Positions 7,330 to 17,023 are shown, counted from the stretch's first letter. The stretch is DNA of 64,000 bases from an uncultured Oscillospiraceae bacterium (GCA_934448295.1 CAKSEY010000002.1:124001-188000); one strand, 5' to 3'. The notes: generated by a model not told the origin, from the sequence alone. Numbers and translations are program-made.

Positions 7330-9960
7330 TTATCTGAGCGCAGCCTGTGCAGCAGCCAGTCTAGCGATCGGAACGCGGAACGGTGAGCAGGATACATAAT
7401 CCAGACCGATCTCGTGGCAGAACTCAACAGATGTCGGGTCGCCGCCGTGCTCGCCGCAGATACCGCAGTGCATCTCGGGACGGGTCTTCTTGCCGAGCTC
7501 GATAGCCATCTTCATGAGCTTGCCAACGCCAACCTGGTCGAGCTTAGCGAACGGATCGTTCTCGAAGATCTTAGCGTCATAGTAAGCGCCGAGGAACTTA
7601 CCAGCGTCATCTCTGGAGAAGCCGTATGTCATCTGGGTCAGGTCGTTTGTACCGAAGCAGAAGAACTCAGCTTCCTTAGCGATGTCGTCAGCAGTCAGGG
7701 CAGCTCTCGGGATCTCGATCATGGTACCTACGGAGTACTTCAGATCGGAGCCTGCAGCAGCGATGATCTCGTCAGCAGTCTTAACAACGATGTTCTTGAC
7801 GTACTTGAGCTCCTTAACCTCGCCAACCAGCGGGATCATGATCTCAGGAACGATTGTCCAGTCGGGGTGAGCCTTCTTAACGTTGATAGCAGCCTTGATT
7901 ACAGCAGCTGTCTGCATCTTTGCGATCTCGGGGTAGGTTACAGCCAGACGGCAGCCGCGGTGACCCATCATCGGGTTGAACTCATGCAGGGAAGCAATGA
8001 TGTTCTTGATGGTCTCAACGGACTTGCCCTGAGCCTTAGCCAGAGCCTCGATGTCAGCTTCCTCAGTGGGAACGAACTCGTGGAGAGGCGGGTCGAGGAA
8101 TCTGATGGTTACAGGGTTGCCCTCGAGTGCTTCGTAAAGCTTCTCGAAGTCGCTCTGCTGCATCGGCTCGATCTTAGCAAGAGCAGCTTCTCTCTCCTCA
8201 ACAGTGTCGGAGCAGATCATCTCACGGAATGCAGCGATTCTGTCAGGATCGAAGAACATATGCTCTGTACGGCACAGACCGATACCCTCAGCGCCGAGCT
8301 CTCTTGCCTTCTTAGCGTCAGCAGGAGTATCAGCGTTTGTTCTAACCTTGAGCTTTCTGTACTTGTCAGCCCATGCCATTACTCTGCCGAACTCGCCGGC
8401 GATGGAAGCGTCAACGGTAGGAATGATGCCGTCGTAGATGTTACCGGTTGTACCGTCGATGGAGATGAAGTCGCCCTCGTGATAGGTCTTGCCTGCCAGG
8501 TCGAACTTCTTGTTCTCTTCGTCCATCTTGATGTCGCCGCAGCCGGATACGCAGCAGGTACCCATACCACGGGCAACAACGGCTGCGTGAGATGTCATAC
8601 CGCCGCGAACGGTCAGGATACCCTGAGATACCTTCATACCTGTGATATCCTCAGGAGAGGTCTCCAGACGAACCAGAACTACCTTCTCGCCCTTTGCAGC
8701 CCACTTCTCAGCGTCGTCAGCCGTGAAGACGATCTTACCGCAAGCAGCTCCGGGGGAAGCGCCCAGACCCTTGCCTACCGGTGTAGCAGCCTTAAGAGCC
8801 TTAGCGTCGAACTGCGGGTGGAGCAGCGTATCGAGGTTTCTGGGGTCGATCATAAGAACAGCTTCCTGCTCGGTCTTGTGACCCTCGTCAACGAGGTCGC
8901 AGGCGATCTTCAGGGCAGCCTGAGCGGTTCTCTTACCGTTACGGCACTGGAGCATATAGAGCTTCTTGTTCTCAACGGTGAACTCCATATCCTGCATATC
9001 GTGATAGTGGTTCTCGAGGGTGTCGCAAACCTTGATGAACTCTGCGTAAGCCTCGGGGAACTCCTTCTCCATCTGTGCGATAGGCATAGGAGTACGAACG
9101 CCGGCAACAACGTCCTCGCCCTGGGCGTTGATAAGGAACTCGCCCATGAGCTTCTTCTCGCCAGTTGCAGGGTCGCGGGTGAATGCAACGCCTGTACCGG
9201 ACTCGTTGTTCAGGTTACCGAATACCATCGGCATTACGTTTACTGCGGTACCCCAGCTGTACGGGATATCGTTGTCGCGGCGGTATACGTTTGCACGGGG
9301 GTTGTCCCATGAACGGAATACAGCCTCGATAGCGAGCTTGAGCTGCTGTACGGGGTCGGACGGGAAGTCCTCGCCGAGCTGCTTCTTGTACTCTGCCTTG
9401 AACTGCTCAGCCAGAGTCTTGAGGTCGGCAGCGGTCAGGTCGATATCGTACTGAACGCCCTTCTCTTCCTTCATCTTGTCGATGAGCTGCTCGAAGTACT
9501 TCTTGCCTACTTCCATAACTACATCAGAGAACATCTGGATGAAGCGTCTGTAGGAGTCGTAAACGAATCTCTCGAACTTAGGATCGGGGTTGCCTGCGAT
9601 CATAGCGTTAACAACGTCGTCGTTAAGACCGAGGTTAAGGATAGTATCCATCATGCCGGGCATGGAAGCTCTAGCGCCGGAACGAACGGAAACGAGAAGC
9701 GGATTCTTGAGATCGCCGAACTTCTTGCCGTTGATCTCCTCCATCTTCTTAACGCCCTCCATAGCCTGAGCCATGATCTCGTCGTTGATCTTGCGGCCGT
9801 CCTCATAGTACTGAGTGCAAGCCTCTGTTGTGATCGTGAAGCCCTGCGGAACGGGGAGACCGATGCTTGTCATCTCAGCAAGGTTTGCACCCTTACCGCC
9901 GAGGAGATTACGCATGGTCATGTCGCCTTCGCTGAACATATAGACCCACTTGTTTGCCAT
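7330..9960 (-). CDS. ppdK: Pyruvate, phosphate dikinase
   Basis: It interconverts pyruvate, ATP and Pi with PEP, AMP and PPi in glycolysis/gluconeogenesis of many anaerobes. The N-terminal ATP-grasp domain begins MANKWVYMFSEGD and continues through GGKGANLAEMTSIGLPVPQG. The phospho-histidine segment is GGMTSHAAVVARGMG, and the C-terminal PEP/pyruvate barrel ends with EMHCGICGEHGGDP. At 876 residues it is full length. Regular, high-bias codons suggest high expression. It is monocistronic, with a GGAGG ribosome site, an extended -10 promoter and the shared terminator at its 3' end. Confidence 0.98.
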   Translation of the reverse strand: MANKWVYMFSEGDMTMRNLLGGKGANLAEMTSIGLPVPQGFTITTEACTQYYEDGRKINDEIMAQAMEGVKKMEEINGKKFGDLKNPLLVSVRSGARASMPGMMDTILNLGLNDDVVNAMIAGNPDPKFERFVYDSYRRFIQMFSDVVMEVGKKYFEQLIDKMKEEKGVQYDIDLTAADLKTLAEQFKAEYKKQLGEDFPSDPVQQLKLAIEAVFRSWDNPRANVYRRDNDIPYSWGTAVNVMPMVFGNLNNESGTGVAFTRDPATGEKKLMGEFLINAQGEDVVAGVRTPMPIAQMEKEFPEAYAEFIKVCDTLENHYHDMQDMEFTVENKKLYMLQCRNGKRTAQAALKIACDLVDEGHKTEQEAVLMIDPRNLDTLLHPQFDAKALKAATPVGKGLGASPGAACGKIVFTADDAEKWAAKGEKVVLVRLETSPEDITGMKVSQGILTVRGGMTSHAAVVARGMGTCCVSGCGDIKMDEENKKFDLAGKTYHEGDFISIDGTTGNIYDGIIPTVDASIAGEFGRVMAWADKYRKLKVRTNADTPADAKKARELGAEGIGLCRTEHMFFDPDRIAAFREMICSDTVEEREAALAKIEPMQQSDFEKLYEALEGNPVTIRFLDPPLHEFVPTEEADIEALAKAQGKSVETIKNIIASLHEFNPMMGHRGCRLAVTYPEIAKMQTAAVIKAAINVKKAHPDWTIVPEIMIPLVGEVKELKYVKNIVVKTADEIIAAAGSDLKYSVGTMIEIPRAALTADDIAKEAEFFCFGTNDLTQMTYGFSRDDAGKFLGAYYDAKIFENDPFAKLDQVGVGKLMKMAIELGKKTRPEMHCGICGEHGGDPTSVEFCHEIGLDYVSCSPFRVPIARLAAAQAALR

Positions 9961-10079
9961 TGGTATATACCTCCTGAATTTGTATTATCGCAGATCTGCC
10001 CGTGCACGAGCCGGTCTGCGCATTTGATAATCTGCTGGCAGCATTATCCAGTTAAAACCGTACACTCTGCCACACTTTT

Positions 10080-10088
10080 ATTATAGCA
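10080..10088 (-). promoter_or_regulatory. ppdK extended -10 promoter
   Basis: Minus-strand TGCTATAAT (TATAAT at 10085-10080). No consensus -35 is seen at 17 nt, but the TGn extension can compensate. It is about 120 nt upstream of the ppdK start. Confidence 0.6.
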
Positions 10089-10091
10089 GAT

Positions 10092-10145
10092 AATCCGGAA
10101 AAAAGCTAGATGTTTTTTAAATTTTTTTGTGAATTTTTCCGGATT
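10092..10145 (-). terminator. Inverted repeat after the DUF58 gene, probable terminator
   Basis: A 12-bp perfect inverted repeat, AATCCGGAAAAA (from 10092) and TTTTTCCGGATT (10134-10145), encloses a 30-nt A/T-rich loop. Read on the minus strand it follows the DUF58 stop and ends just before the ppdK promoter. The loop is long for an efficient terminator. Confidence 0.5.
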
Positions 10146-10156
10146 TCTGTGTAATA

Positions 10157-11116
10157 TCACTGAACCGTTATACCCCCGGGCGAAATCGTCACCACTGTAT
10201 GGGAAAGGCTGGCGCTCCTGACGGGTTCTGAACCGCCGCCGGAGCCGTGCAGATCCCGGAACGCGAGCCACTCCCGGAGCTGAGCCGCCTCTGCGGGGCT
10301 TGCCGCCGGAAAGCTCTCCCCTCCGAAAATCACGCGCACCGACCCGCCGCCGGATATCAGCTTCTGCGAGAGGGCGAAAGCCTGCTCGGCGCAGGCGCAG
10401 TCGGCTCCCGGGGCGAGGACTATTTCAACGCGCTCGGTGGCGGTGCCCTCGTCCCTGCGGACAAGCAGGGCGCGCCTCTTTGCGGACAGCTTGTAATTTA
10501 TACGGCGCGGGGAATCCCCCGGGACGTAGCCCCGGTGCTCGTACCCCGGCGTCCCGCCGGAAAGCGCCGGGCGCTCGGTCTCCTCGTCCTCATCTGAGGG
10601 GAGAAGCGGCGGTACGACCTCCGGGCCGGAGTACTCCACGATACCAGGGAGCACTGCGGCAGCGCCCGGCTCCGGGCGCACCGGGGAAGAAAATACGATC
10701 ACCCCGAGGAAATCCCTTATCTGGACCTGCTCTATGTCAAGCCGATTGAGACAGCACTCCTCCGCACGCATGGTTATCTTCACGCAGCCGCCGCGCCGTC
10801 CGAACACGGAGCACCGCGCAGAAAACGGCTTTCCCATGAACAGTCCGTTTATCACAACGAACGGCAGAACGCAGAACCCGCGCCCGCTGACGCGCAGCTC
10901 CGCCGTGACCTCCTGCCCGAGCCGATACACTCCCGCAAAGCTGCCGCAGCTAACGCTGATATGCTTGCGGGATAACGCGCAAGTGATAACGGAAGCCGCG
11001 ATAGCCGCCAGCGTACAATAAATAAGTATCCAGCCCGCTTCTCCGCTGATGAAAAGCAGGAACGCCACGGCAAACGCAAGCGCCTGAATAAATCCCGCCG
11101 GGTGCAGCTTCATCAC
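10157..11116 (-). CDS. DUF58 domain protein
   Basis: A 319-residue protein with two N-terminal membrane helices (about residues 8-45), a beta-rich middle part, and the DUF58 signature YVPGDSPRRINYKLSAKRR near residue 200 that leads into a von Willebrand-A-like fold. DUF58 proteins usually accompany a MoxR ATPase and a transglutaminase membrane protein; here only the transglutaminase is adjacent (ATGA overlap) and no moxR is seen in the window. The function is probably cell-envelope or protein-maturation related, by association only. Confidence 0.85.
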   Translation of the reverse strand: MMKLHPAGFIQALAFAVAFLLFISGEAGWILIYCTLAAIAASVITCALSRKHISVSCGSFAGVYRLGQEVTAELRVSGRGFCVLPFVVINGLFMGKPFSARCSVFGRRGGCVKITMRAEECCLNRLDIEQVQIRDFLGVIVFSSPVRPEPGAAAVLPGIVEYSGPEVVPPLLPSDEDEETERPALSGGTPGYEHRGYVPGDSPRRINYKLSAKRRALLVRRDEGTATERVEIVLAPGADCACAEQAFALSQKLISGGGSVRVIFGGESFPAASPAEAAQLREWLAFRDLHGSGGGSEPVRSASLSHTVVTISPGGITVQ

Positions 11117-13323
11117 TTTTTCAGCTCCCTTCTGCGCTTCATCACGGCTTTAAGCTCCCTGAGAAGCGGCTTTGTGTCGCGCTCCGTGCGCTTTTCCGGC
11201 GAGTAGAACAGCTCGTCCGCCGCCGTGCAGATGTGCTCTGCCTGCTCCGGCATACTCAGGCTTCCGGAGATGACCTGCCTTACCTCGCCGCAGGACATAC
11301 TGCCCTCATCCCTGCCGGAGACCGCCGCCGCAAGGCTCCTGGCGTGGATATAGACCCCGCGCACCCTGCCGGCGCCGCTCCTCGCGGGATAGGTCATGCA
11401 GAACCACAGCCAGCCTATCTTCCTGCGGAACACCACCGCCAGAATAAGCAGCACAGCCGCTCCCGCCGCTATGTACAGCCACATCATCGGAAGCTCGCCG
11501 TCCGTGGCTTCTGCCGCGTAGCGCGTGCCGTCGAAATCTATCCAGCCCGAGCCGGGAATGTATATCTGCGTCCATGCGTGAGCCTGATTTCCGGTTATCT
11601 CATACAGCCCGGAAGCCGCATTATAGCAGCTCTGCGGCATGGCAAAGCCCTCGCAGTAGCGCGCGGTAAGTCCCGCCGCCCTGGCAAGCACGGTCAGCGC
11701 GGAGGCGTAGTCGCTGCATATGCCGCGCCTGCTTTCGTTCAGGAAGTAATCCACGCCGGTGCGCTCCGGCACGAACGCAAGGTCGTAGACGAAGCCCGCC
11801 TCGCCGAACCATTCTTCCAGCGCCTGCGCCTTGTCGTAATCCGAGGTAAGCCCCGCCGTGATCTCCTGCGCCAGCGCCTCCAGCTCCGGTGTTACGCCGT
11901 CAGAAGCAGTGGCATAGCTGTAGGAGAGAACCTCAGCGAACTCGTTCATCAGCGCGGAATAACGCGCATTCGTTATGATGTCGGAATCCCTCGCGGCGTC
12001 AAGCAGCTTATCAAAGCTGTCGTAATCCAGACCCGCGGTGCCTTCATTTACGACAGGGACTGAATAGTAGACATAATACGGGCTGAACTGCGGGATCGCC
12101 GCTTCCGTGAAGTAATCCTCCCGCCCCGTGCGGTATGTCCTGCCGCATTCCTCCGGAAGAATTATGTCGTACATTCTGTCCGGGTGGATAATCACGCGGG
12201 TGGAAGAAGCGGATATGATGTTTATTGTCATGGCCTGCCTGCCGCCCGATATGTAAGTCTCCCCGGCGATAAGCGCCTGAATGTCCTCCGGCAGTTCGTC
12301 CCGCGCGGAGCTTATATCCGCCATAAATCCGGGAATATCGGAATTCGCCGCGTTGTATTCCCAGCCGGCGTAGCCCATGTCGAACTCTTCAAGCACCGTC
12401 CAGCCGTCCGGGTCGTAGCAGTCGAACACCCACCGCCTGAGATATCCCGGCGTATTGGTCTTTACCGTGAACAGAACGTTTCCGGTGCTCTGGTTGTTTC
12501 CGGTGTTTACCGAGGAATGGTTCACGAAGTTCGACAGGGTGTTGTTATAATTGTAGCCGCCCTGCTGCGGCGTCATATGGTCGAGCTGTTCCTTCAGCGG
12601 AGTATCGGTATTTTTCGGCAGTATCAGCGCGAGAAGTCCCGCAAGGACTGCCGCCGCGAGGGATATCGCCACTCTCCTGCGCCTGCCTGATTTATCCTCA
12701 AAGACCTCCGGGACAGCGCCTATCAGCGTATCCGGTATCTTCCCGGAATCGGCAAGGGCGCGCCAGTCCGGGTCGGTCATGGTGTTCGGGACATACTGCG
12801 AGGAATTTGCGGCAGCCCAGACAAAGGCTCCCGCCATTATCGCCATGAAGTACGCGGGAAGCTCCCTTGACGTGCGCGCCGAGAGTATCAGCGGAATGAA
12901 CGTCAGCAGCATAAGGAAGCAGGGGCGCGGGCTCATCACCGAGAAATAGAACCCTATGAACCCGATTATCAGCGAAAAGATGAATATGGCGGCAGCCGCA
13001 TACAAGGTCACAAACTGCGCCGAAGCGGTGAACAGGAAGTTCATGAAGCTGATATCCTCGCCGGGATTCCATGCGGAAGCCGCCGTCCCCGCAGTCCACG
13101 CCGCCGTAACATATACAAGCACCAGCAGCGCGGTGCCTTTCGGGTGAGTCCGCAGCTTGTAGAACACGAAGAATACTACCGCCGTCAGCGCGGACATGAT
13201 AGCTGCGCACGGCAGGAACTGCTGCCGGCATATCGTGTACATCAGCGAGACCGCAACGGATATCAGGTATATCACTATCGGCAGCGGCGCCGCTCCGTCA
13301 AATCTGAGCGTTCTTTTTTTCAT
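11113..13323 (-). CDS. Membrane transglutaminase-like protein
   Basis: A 736-residue protein. The first 170 residues hold about six membrane helices, one more lies near residue 225, and an extracytoplasmic region follows. The papain-like transglutaminase core has catalytic Cys in RRGICSDYASAL (about 535), His in NQAHAWTQIY (about 582) and Asp in WIDFDGT (about 594). A final helix near 610-630 is followed by a cytoplasmic basic tail. This is the usual partner of DUF58 proteins. It begins 8 nt after the RlmL-like gene and overlaps the DUF58 gene, so the three minus-strand genes probably form an operon. The true substrate is unknown. Confidence 0.88.
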   Translation of the reverse strand: MKKRTLRFDGAAPLPIVIYLISVAVSLMYTICRQQFLPCAAIMSALTAVVFFVFYKLRTHPKGTALLVLVYVTAAWTAGTAASAWNPGEDISFMNFLFTASAQFVTLYAAAAIFIFSLIIGFIGFYFSVMSPRPCFLMLLTFIPLILSARTSRELPAYFMAIMAGAFVWAAANSSQYVPNTMTDPDWRALADSGKIPDTLIGAVPEVFEDKSGRRRRVAISLAAAVLAGLLALILPKNTDTPLKEQLDHMTPQQGGYNYNNTLSNFVNHSSVNTGNNQSTGNVLFTVKTNTPGYLRRWVFDCYDPDGWTVLEEFDMGYAGWEYNAANSDIPGFMADISSARDELPEDIQALIAGETYISGGRQAMTINIISASSTRVIIHPDRMYDIILPEECGRTYRTGREDYFTEAAIPQFSPYYVYYSVPVVNEGTAGLDYDSFDKLLDAARDSDIITNARYSALMNEFAEVLSYSYATASDGVTPELEALAQEITAGLTSDYDKAQALEEWFGEAGFVYDLAFVPERTGVDYFLNESRRGICSDYASALTVLARAAGLTARYCEGFAMPQSCYNAASGLYEITGNQAHAWTQIYIPGSGWIDFDGTRYAAEATDGELPMMWLYIAAGAAVLLILAVVFRRKIGWLWFCMTYPARSGAGRVRGVYIHARSLAAAVSGRDEGSMSCGEVRQVISGSLSMPEQAEHICTAADELFYSPEKRTERDTKPLLRELKAVMKRRRELKK

Positions 13324-13331
13324 ATTTTATA

Positions 13332-14450
13332 TCACTTGAAGTAGGAGTACAGGCGGCACATCATCATGCCGTTGTACAGCTTTCTGTTCTTGTCGGCTTT
13401 CTGCCCGAAAAGGCTCTCGAATTCCTCGTCCGGGGTGATGACGTAGAGCTGATTCCCGTTCAGCGGCAGCAGCTTTTCACCCATTGTCCGGTAGATCTCC
13501 CGCGCCTGTTCAAGCTCCAGCATTCGCTCGCCGTAGGGCGGGTTGGTGATTATCTTCATGTTCTCCGCGGGAGCCGCGAAATCCTTTATATCCCGGCGCT
13601 CTGCGGTTATCTTCATCAGCGGGGAGGCTTTCTTCGCGTTTGTCATGGTGAGGCTCACGCACTCGCCGTCGATATCGAAGCCGTATCCCCGGAACTCCGC
13701 GCCGCGCTTTATCGCCTCCACGGCTTCCTCCCGGGCAGCCCTCCACGCCTTGTCCGGAATGAATCCCAGGCGCTCCGCCGCGAATCCCCGGTTGAGCCCC
13801 GGCGCAATGTTAAGGGCTTTCAGCCCGGCTTCTATCAGCAGCGTGCCGGAGCCGCAGAACGGGTCGCACACCGCGTCGTTCTCCCGTATGCGTGCGAGGT
13901 CGATTATCCCCGCCGCCAGGGTCTCCTTTATCGGCGCCGCGTTGGATTCCCTGCGGTAGCCGCGCTTGTGCAGCCCCGCCCCGCTGGTGTCCAGCATGAG
14001 CGTGAATTCGTCTTTCATTATCGAGAAGCGTATCTGCGCCGTGGCTCCGCTCTCCGGCATGGTCTGGAGCCCGTACGCCCTGCAGAGGTTCACCGCCATT
14101 GCCTTCTTCACTATCTTCTGGCAGGCGGGAATGCTTTTCAGCACGGAATTCAGCGAATGTCCCGTGTTCGGGAATGCGTCGTATCTGCCGATATACTCCG
14201 ACAGCGGCAGCGCCCTTATCCCCTCGAAAAGCTCGTCGAACGTCTTAGCCCGGAACTGCCCGAGCACTATGCACACCCTTTCCGCAGTGGAAAGGCAGAT
14301 GTTAGCTTTCGCGCATAGCTCCGGCGAACCGGTGAACGTCACCTTTCCGTCAGAGACCGTGATGTTTTCGCCGCCTATCTTCTTCACCTCGAAGGACAGC
14401 GTTTTTTCTATTCCAAAGTGACAGGGAGCCGCGTATTTGTATTCAGTCAT
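13332..14450 (-). CDS. THUMP-domain class I RNA methyltransferase (RlmL/YpsC type)
   Basis: A 372-residue protein with an N-terminal ferredoxin-like/THUMP region and a C-terminal Rossmann methyltransferase. The SAM site is DAVCDPFCGSGTLLIEAG and the catalytic motif NPPYGERM (about residue 305) is typical of guanine-N2 methyltransferases. The family methylates 23S rRNA guanosines, and the Bacillus equivalent is YpsC. It is first in the run with the transglutaminase and DUF58 genes, which have no evident functional link to it. Confidence 0.9.
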   Translation of the reverse strand: MTEYKYAAPCHFGIEKTLSFEVKKIGGENITVSDGKVTFTGSPELCAKANICLSTAERVCIVLGQFRAKTFDELFEGIRALPLSEYIGRYDAFPNTGHSLNSVLKSIPACQKIVKKAMAVNLCRAYGLQTMPESGATAQIRFSIMKDEFTLMLDTSGAGLHKRGYRRESNAAPIKETLAAGIIDLARIRENDAVCDPFCGSGTLLIEAGLKALNIAPGLNRGFAAERLGFIPDKAWRAAREEAVEAIKRGAEFRGYGFDIDGECVSLTMTNAKKASPLMKITAERRDIKDFAAPAENMKIITNPPYGERMLELEQAREIYRTMGEKLLPLNGNQLYVITPDEEFESLFGQKADKNRKLYNGMMMCRLYSYFK

Positions 14451-14485
14451 TATTTTTCTCCGTTCAGATCATGGGTTTACACTTT

Positions 14486-14514
14486 ATTATATCAAAAAAC
14501 TGACGTAAAGTCAA
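14486..14514 (-). promoter_or_regulatory. Promoter for the RlmL-like/transglutaminase/DUF58 run
   Basis: Minus-strand TTGACT (14514-14509) and TATAAT (14491-14486) with a 17-nt spacer, about 35 nt before the start codon. Confidence 0.8.
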
Positions 14515-14620
14515 CGTGACGGGCATAAACTATTGGTGCAATTTATTGTGCAACATTCACAACAAACCAGGATAGTTTTCGTTTTGTTTAATCAAAATCG
14601 CCAGCTTGGACGAAAACTTG

Positions 14621-14649
14621 TTGCAAAAAAAATGAATATAAGCTATAAT
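14621..14649 (+). promoter_or_regulatory. pgi promoter
   Basis: TTGCAA (14621-14626) and TATAAT (14644-14649) with a 17-nt spacer. The gap between the divergent genes (14451-14735) holds only these two promoters and AT-rich sequence. Confidence 0.7.
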
Positions 14650-14735
14650 ATAATCAGCTACTGCCATGCCGCGCTGCCGGAATTTCCGGAACAGATAGAA
14701 AGCGCGCGTGGTATGTGAAAGGAGAAAAGATCAAA

Positions 14736-16076
14736 ATGGGTATCAAATTAGACGACAAATATCTCAGCAGCTTTGTGGCTGAGCATGAGCTGGACGCCAT
14801 CGCTCCCGCAGTAAAGACTGCGCATCAGCAGCTTGTTGACCGCAACGGCCCGGGCAACGACTTCCTCGGCTGGATCGACCTGCCGGTGGACTACGACAAG
14901 GACGAGTTCGCACGAATCAAGAAGGCGGCTGAAAAGATCAAGAACGACAGTGATGTTCTTATCGTTATCGGTATCGGCGGCTCCTACCTCGGCGCAAGGG
15001 CAGTCATCGAGGCTATCAAGTCCACGCTTTACAACAGCCTGAAGAAGGACACCCCCGAGATTTACTTCGTGGGCAACTCCATCAGCCCGACATATCTCAG
15101 CGAGGTAGTTTCCCTCGTTGACGGCAAGGACTTTTCCGTAAACATCATCTCCAAGTCCGGCACCACCACCGAGCCGGCGCTGGCATTCCGCGTATTCCGC
15201 GACCTGCTGGTCGAAAAGTACGGCGAGGACGGCGCAAAGGGACGTATCTACGCCACGACTGACAAGGCAAAGGGCACCCTCAAGGAGCTCTCCGACAAGA
15301 AGGGCTACGAGACCTTCGTAGTTCCGGACGACGTCGGCGGACGCTTCTCCGTGCTCACCGCCGTGGGACTTCTCCCCATCGCCTGCGCAGGCTGCGATAT
15401 CGACGCGCTGATGAAGGGCGCCGCTGACGCAAGAACAGCCTATGCTGACTGCGACCTCAAGAACAACGACTGCTACAAGTACGCGGCTCTCCGCAACATT
15501 CTCTACCGCAAGGGCAAGAGCGTTGAAATGCTCATCTCCTACGAGCCGAGCTTCGCTATGATGAACGAGTGGTACAAGCAGCTCTTCGGCGAGAGCGAGG
15601 GCAAGGACAACAAGGGTATCTACCCATCCTCCGCCGTATTCTCCACCGACCTGCACTCCCTCGGTCAGTTCATCCAGGACGGCTCCAGGGTCATGTTTGA
15701 GACTGTCGTACAGTTCGCAAAGCCCCAGAAGGAATTTTTCCTGAAGGACGACCCTACAAACGTTGACGGTCTGAACTTCCTGTCCAACCAGGATATGTCC
15801 ATCGTTAACCGCAAGGCTTTCGAGGGCACTGTTATCGCACACACCGAGGGCGGCGTTCCGAACATCGTTCTCGAGGTTCCCGAGCTTAACGAGTACGAGC
15901 TCGGCTATATGATCTACTTCTTCGAGAAGGCTTGCGCTGTAAGCGGCTATCTGCTCGGTGTAAATCCGTTCAACCAGCCCGGCGTTGAGAGCTACAAGAA
16001 AAATATGTTCGCGCTGCTCGGCAAGCCCGGCTATGAGAGCCAGAAGGCTGCGCTCGAGGCAAAGCTCGGACTCTAA
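14736..16076 (+). CDS. pgi: Glucose-6-phosphate isomerase
   Basis: It interconverts glucose-6-phosphate and fructose-6-phosphate in glycolysis. The start ATG at 14736 (MGIKLDDKYL) follows GGAG at 14721-14724; a GTG seven codons earlier is in frame but overlaps that ribosome site. The family segments are VIGIGGSYLGARAVIEA, ISKSGTTTEPALAFR, VVPDDVGGRFSVLTAVG and the C-terminal NPFNQPGVESYKKNMFALLG. The 446 residues match the short Firmicutes type. The next gene starts 70 nt downstream and may be co-transcribed. Confidence 0.98.
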   Translation: MGIKLDDKYLSSFVAEHELDAIAPAVKTAHQQLVDRNGPGNDFLGWIDLPVDYDKDEFARIKKAAEKIKNDSDVLIVIGIGGSYLGARAVIEAIKSTLYNSLKKDTPEIYFVGNSISPTYLSEVVSLVDGKDFSVNIISKSGTTTEPALAFRVFRDLLVEKYGEDGAKGRIYATTDKAKGTLKELSDKKGYETFVVPDDVGGRFSVLTAVGLLPIACAGCDIDALMKGAADARTAYADCDLKNNDCYKYAALRNILYRKGKSVEMLISYEPSFAMMNEWYKQLFGESEGKDNKGIYPSSAVFSTDLHSLGQFIQDGSRVMFETVVQFAKPQKEFFLKDDPTNVDGLNFLSNQDMSIVNRKAFEGTVIAHTEGGVPNIVLEVPELNEYELGYMIYFFEKACAVSGYLLGVNPFNQPGVESYKKNMFALLGKPGYESQKAALEAKLGL

Positions 16077-16146
16077 TCCAAAGCAGACCAGGGCGGCGCC
16101 GCGCGCCTCCCTCGCAATAATACACATGATTCATGGAGGTTTTACT

Positions 16147-16551
16147 ATGATCAAGCTCATCACAGGCAAGAGAGGCACTGGCAAGACCAAGATCCTTATC
16201 GACGCTATCCACGAGGCAGAGACCAAGTCCAAGGGCAACGTTGTTGCTATCCAGAAGGGCTCCTCCCTCAACACAGACATCACCCCCAAGGTACGTCTGG
16301 TAAATATCGAGGACTACGCTATTGAGGGAATCGACGCATTCTACGGCTTCGTTTCCGGTATCCTCGCTTCCGACTATGACTGCACCGACATCTTCGTTGA
16401 CGCTACGCTGAAGATCGTCGGCAGAGACTACGCAAAGGTTGCAGAGATGTTCGACAAGCTCGCAAAGATCTCCGGCGACACAGTTATCACCTGCACCATT
16501 TCCGCTGATAACTCCGAGCTGGCTGAGGGCATGAAGAAGTATATCATCTAA
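16147..16551 (+). CDS. Small P-loop protein of unknown function
   Basis: A 134-residue protein starting MIKLITGKRGTGKTKIL, with a Walker A loop (GKRGTGKT, residues 7-14) and a possible Walker B strand (DCTDIFVDATLKI, about 80). It has no membrane helix and lacks the further sequence of a full AAA or RecA ATPase, so it is a minimal P-loop fold. The start at 16147 follows GGAGG. It is 70 nt after pgi and followed by a terminator. I do not recognise a named family; a nucleotide-binding regulatory role is only inference. Confidence 0.75.
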   Translation: MIKLITGKRGTGKTKILIDAIHEAETKSKGNVVAIQKGSSLNTDITPKVRLVNIEDYAIEGIDAFYGFVSGILASDYDCTDIFVDATLKIVGRDYAKVAEMFDKLAKISGDTVITCTISADNSELAEGMKKYII

Positions 16552-16573
16552 ATACGGCGGAAAATTCCCGTTC

Positions 16574-16624
16574 TGACTGTTTCAGTCACCTTTCAGGAGC
16601 TGCCCCGGCGGCTCCTGATTTTTT
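16574..16624 (+). terminator. Terminator after the P-loop gene
   Basis: Stem CAGGAGC/GCTCCTG (16594-16617) followed by six T residues. A small upstream hairpin TGACTG/CAGTCA at 16574-16588 adds to it. Confidence 0.8.
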
Positions 16625-16736
16625 GCGTTTCGTGTTCTTTTTGGTGAAAAAAGCCGTTTTGGTCGCTTATTTTCTCCGCAAAAGAGACTATTTCCACAAA
16701 AGCGCGATTATTTCTGATTATTTCGCCGAAAACCCT

Positions 16737-16765
16737 TGACAAAACGGAATTCTCATGTTATAATA
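16737..16765 (+). promoter_or_regulatory. rpmF promoter
   Basis: TTGACA (16737-16742) and TATAAT (16760-16765) with a 17-nt spacer, 75 nt before the start of rpmF. Confidence 0.85.
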
Positions 16766-16840
16766 TTATGCGTGACTGTAAAAGGGTTCATTATACGAAC
16801 TCTTAGGAAAAGATCAATGTTATATTAAGGGGGTGCAATA

Positions 16841-17023
16841 ATGGCAGTTCCGAAGAGAAAGGTTTCCCGCGCAAGACGCGACAAAAGACGTTCACAGGTA
16901 TGGAAGTTATCTGCACCGTCCTTCTCTCGCTGCAAGCAGTGCGGTGAGCTCAAGCTCGCTCACAGGGTTTGCGGAAATTGCGGTTATTACAATGATAAGG
17001 TCGTTATCGCTAAGGAAGCGTAA
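16841..17023 (+). CDS. rpmF: 50S ribosomal protein L32
   Basis: A 60-residue ribosomal protein with the family start MAVPKRKVSRARRDKRRS and the zinc ribbon CKQCGEL then CGNCGYY (two CxxC pairs), so it is the zinc-binding form. A strong AAGGGGGTG ribosome site precedes the ATG. It has its own promoter and terminator. YceD, often found upstream of rpmF, is not present here. Confidence 0.97.
   Translation: MAVPKRKVSRARRDKRRSQVWKLSAPSFSRCKQCGELKLAHRVCGNCGYYNDKVVIAKEA

Noticed and set aside
7414..9312. A 632-codon open frame on the plus strand opposite ppdK
   Set aside because: The minus-strand ppdK has all catalytic motifs; the plus frame shows none and is a shadow.
14748..16127. A 459-codon open frame on the minus strand opposite pgi
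   Set aside because: It is the antisense shadow of pgi, caused by GC-biased codons, and has no family motifs.
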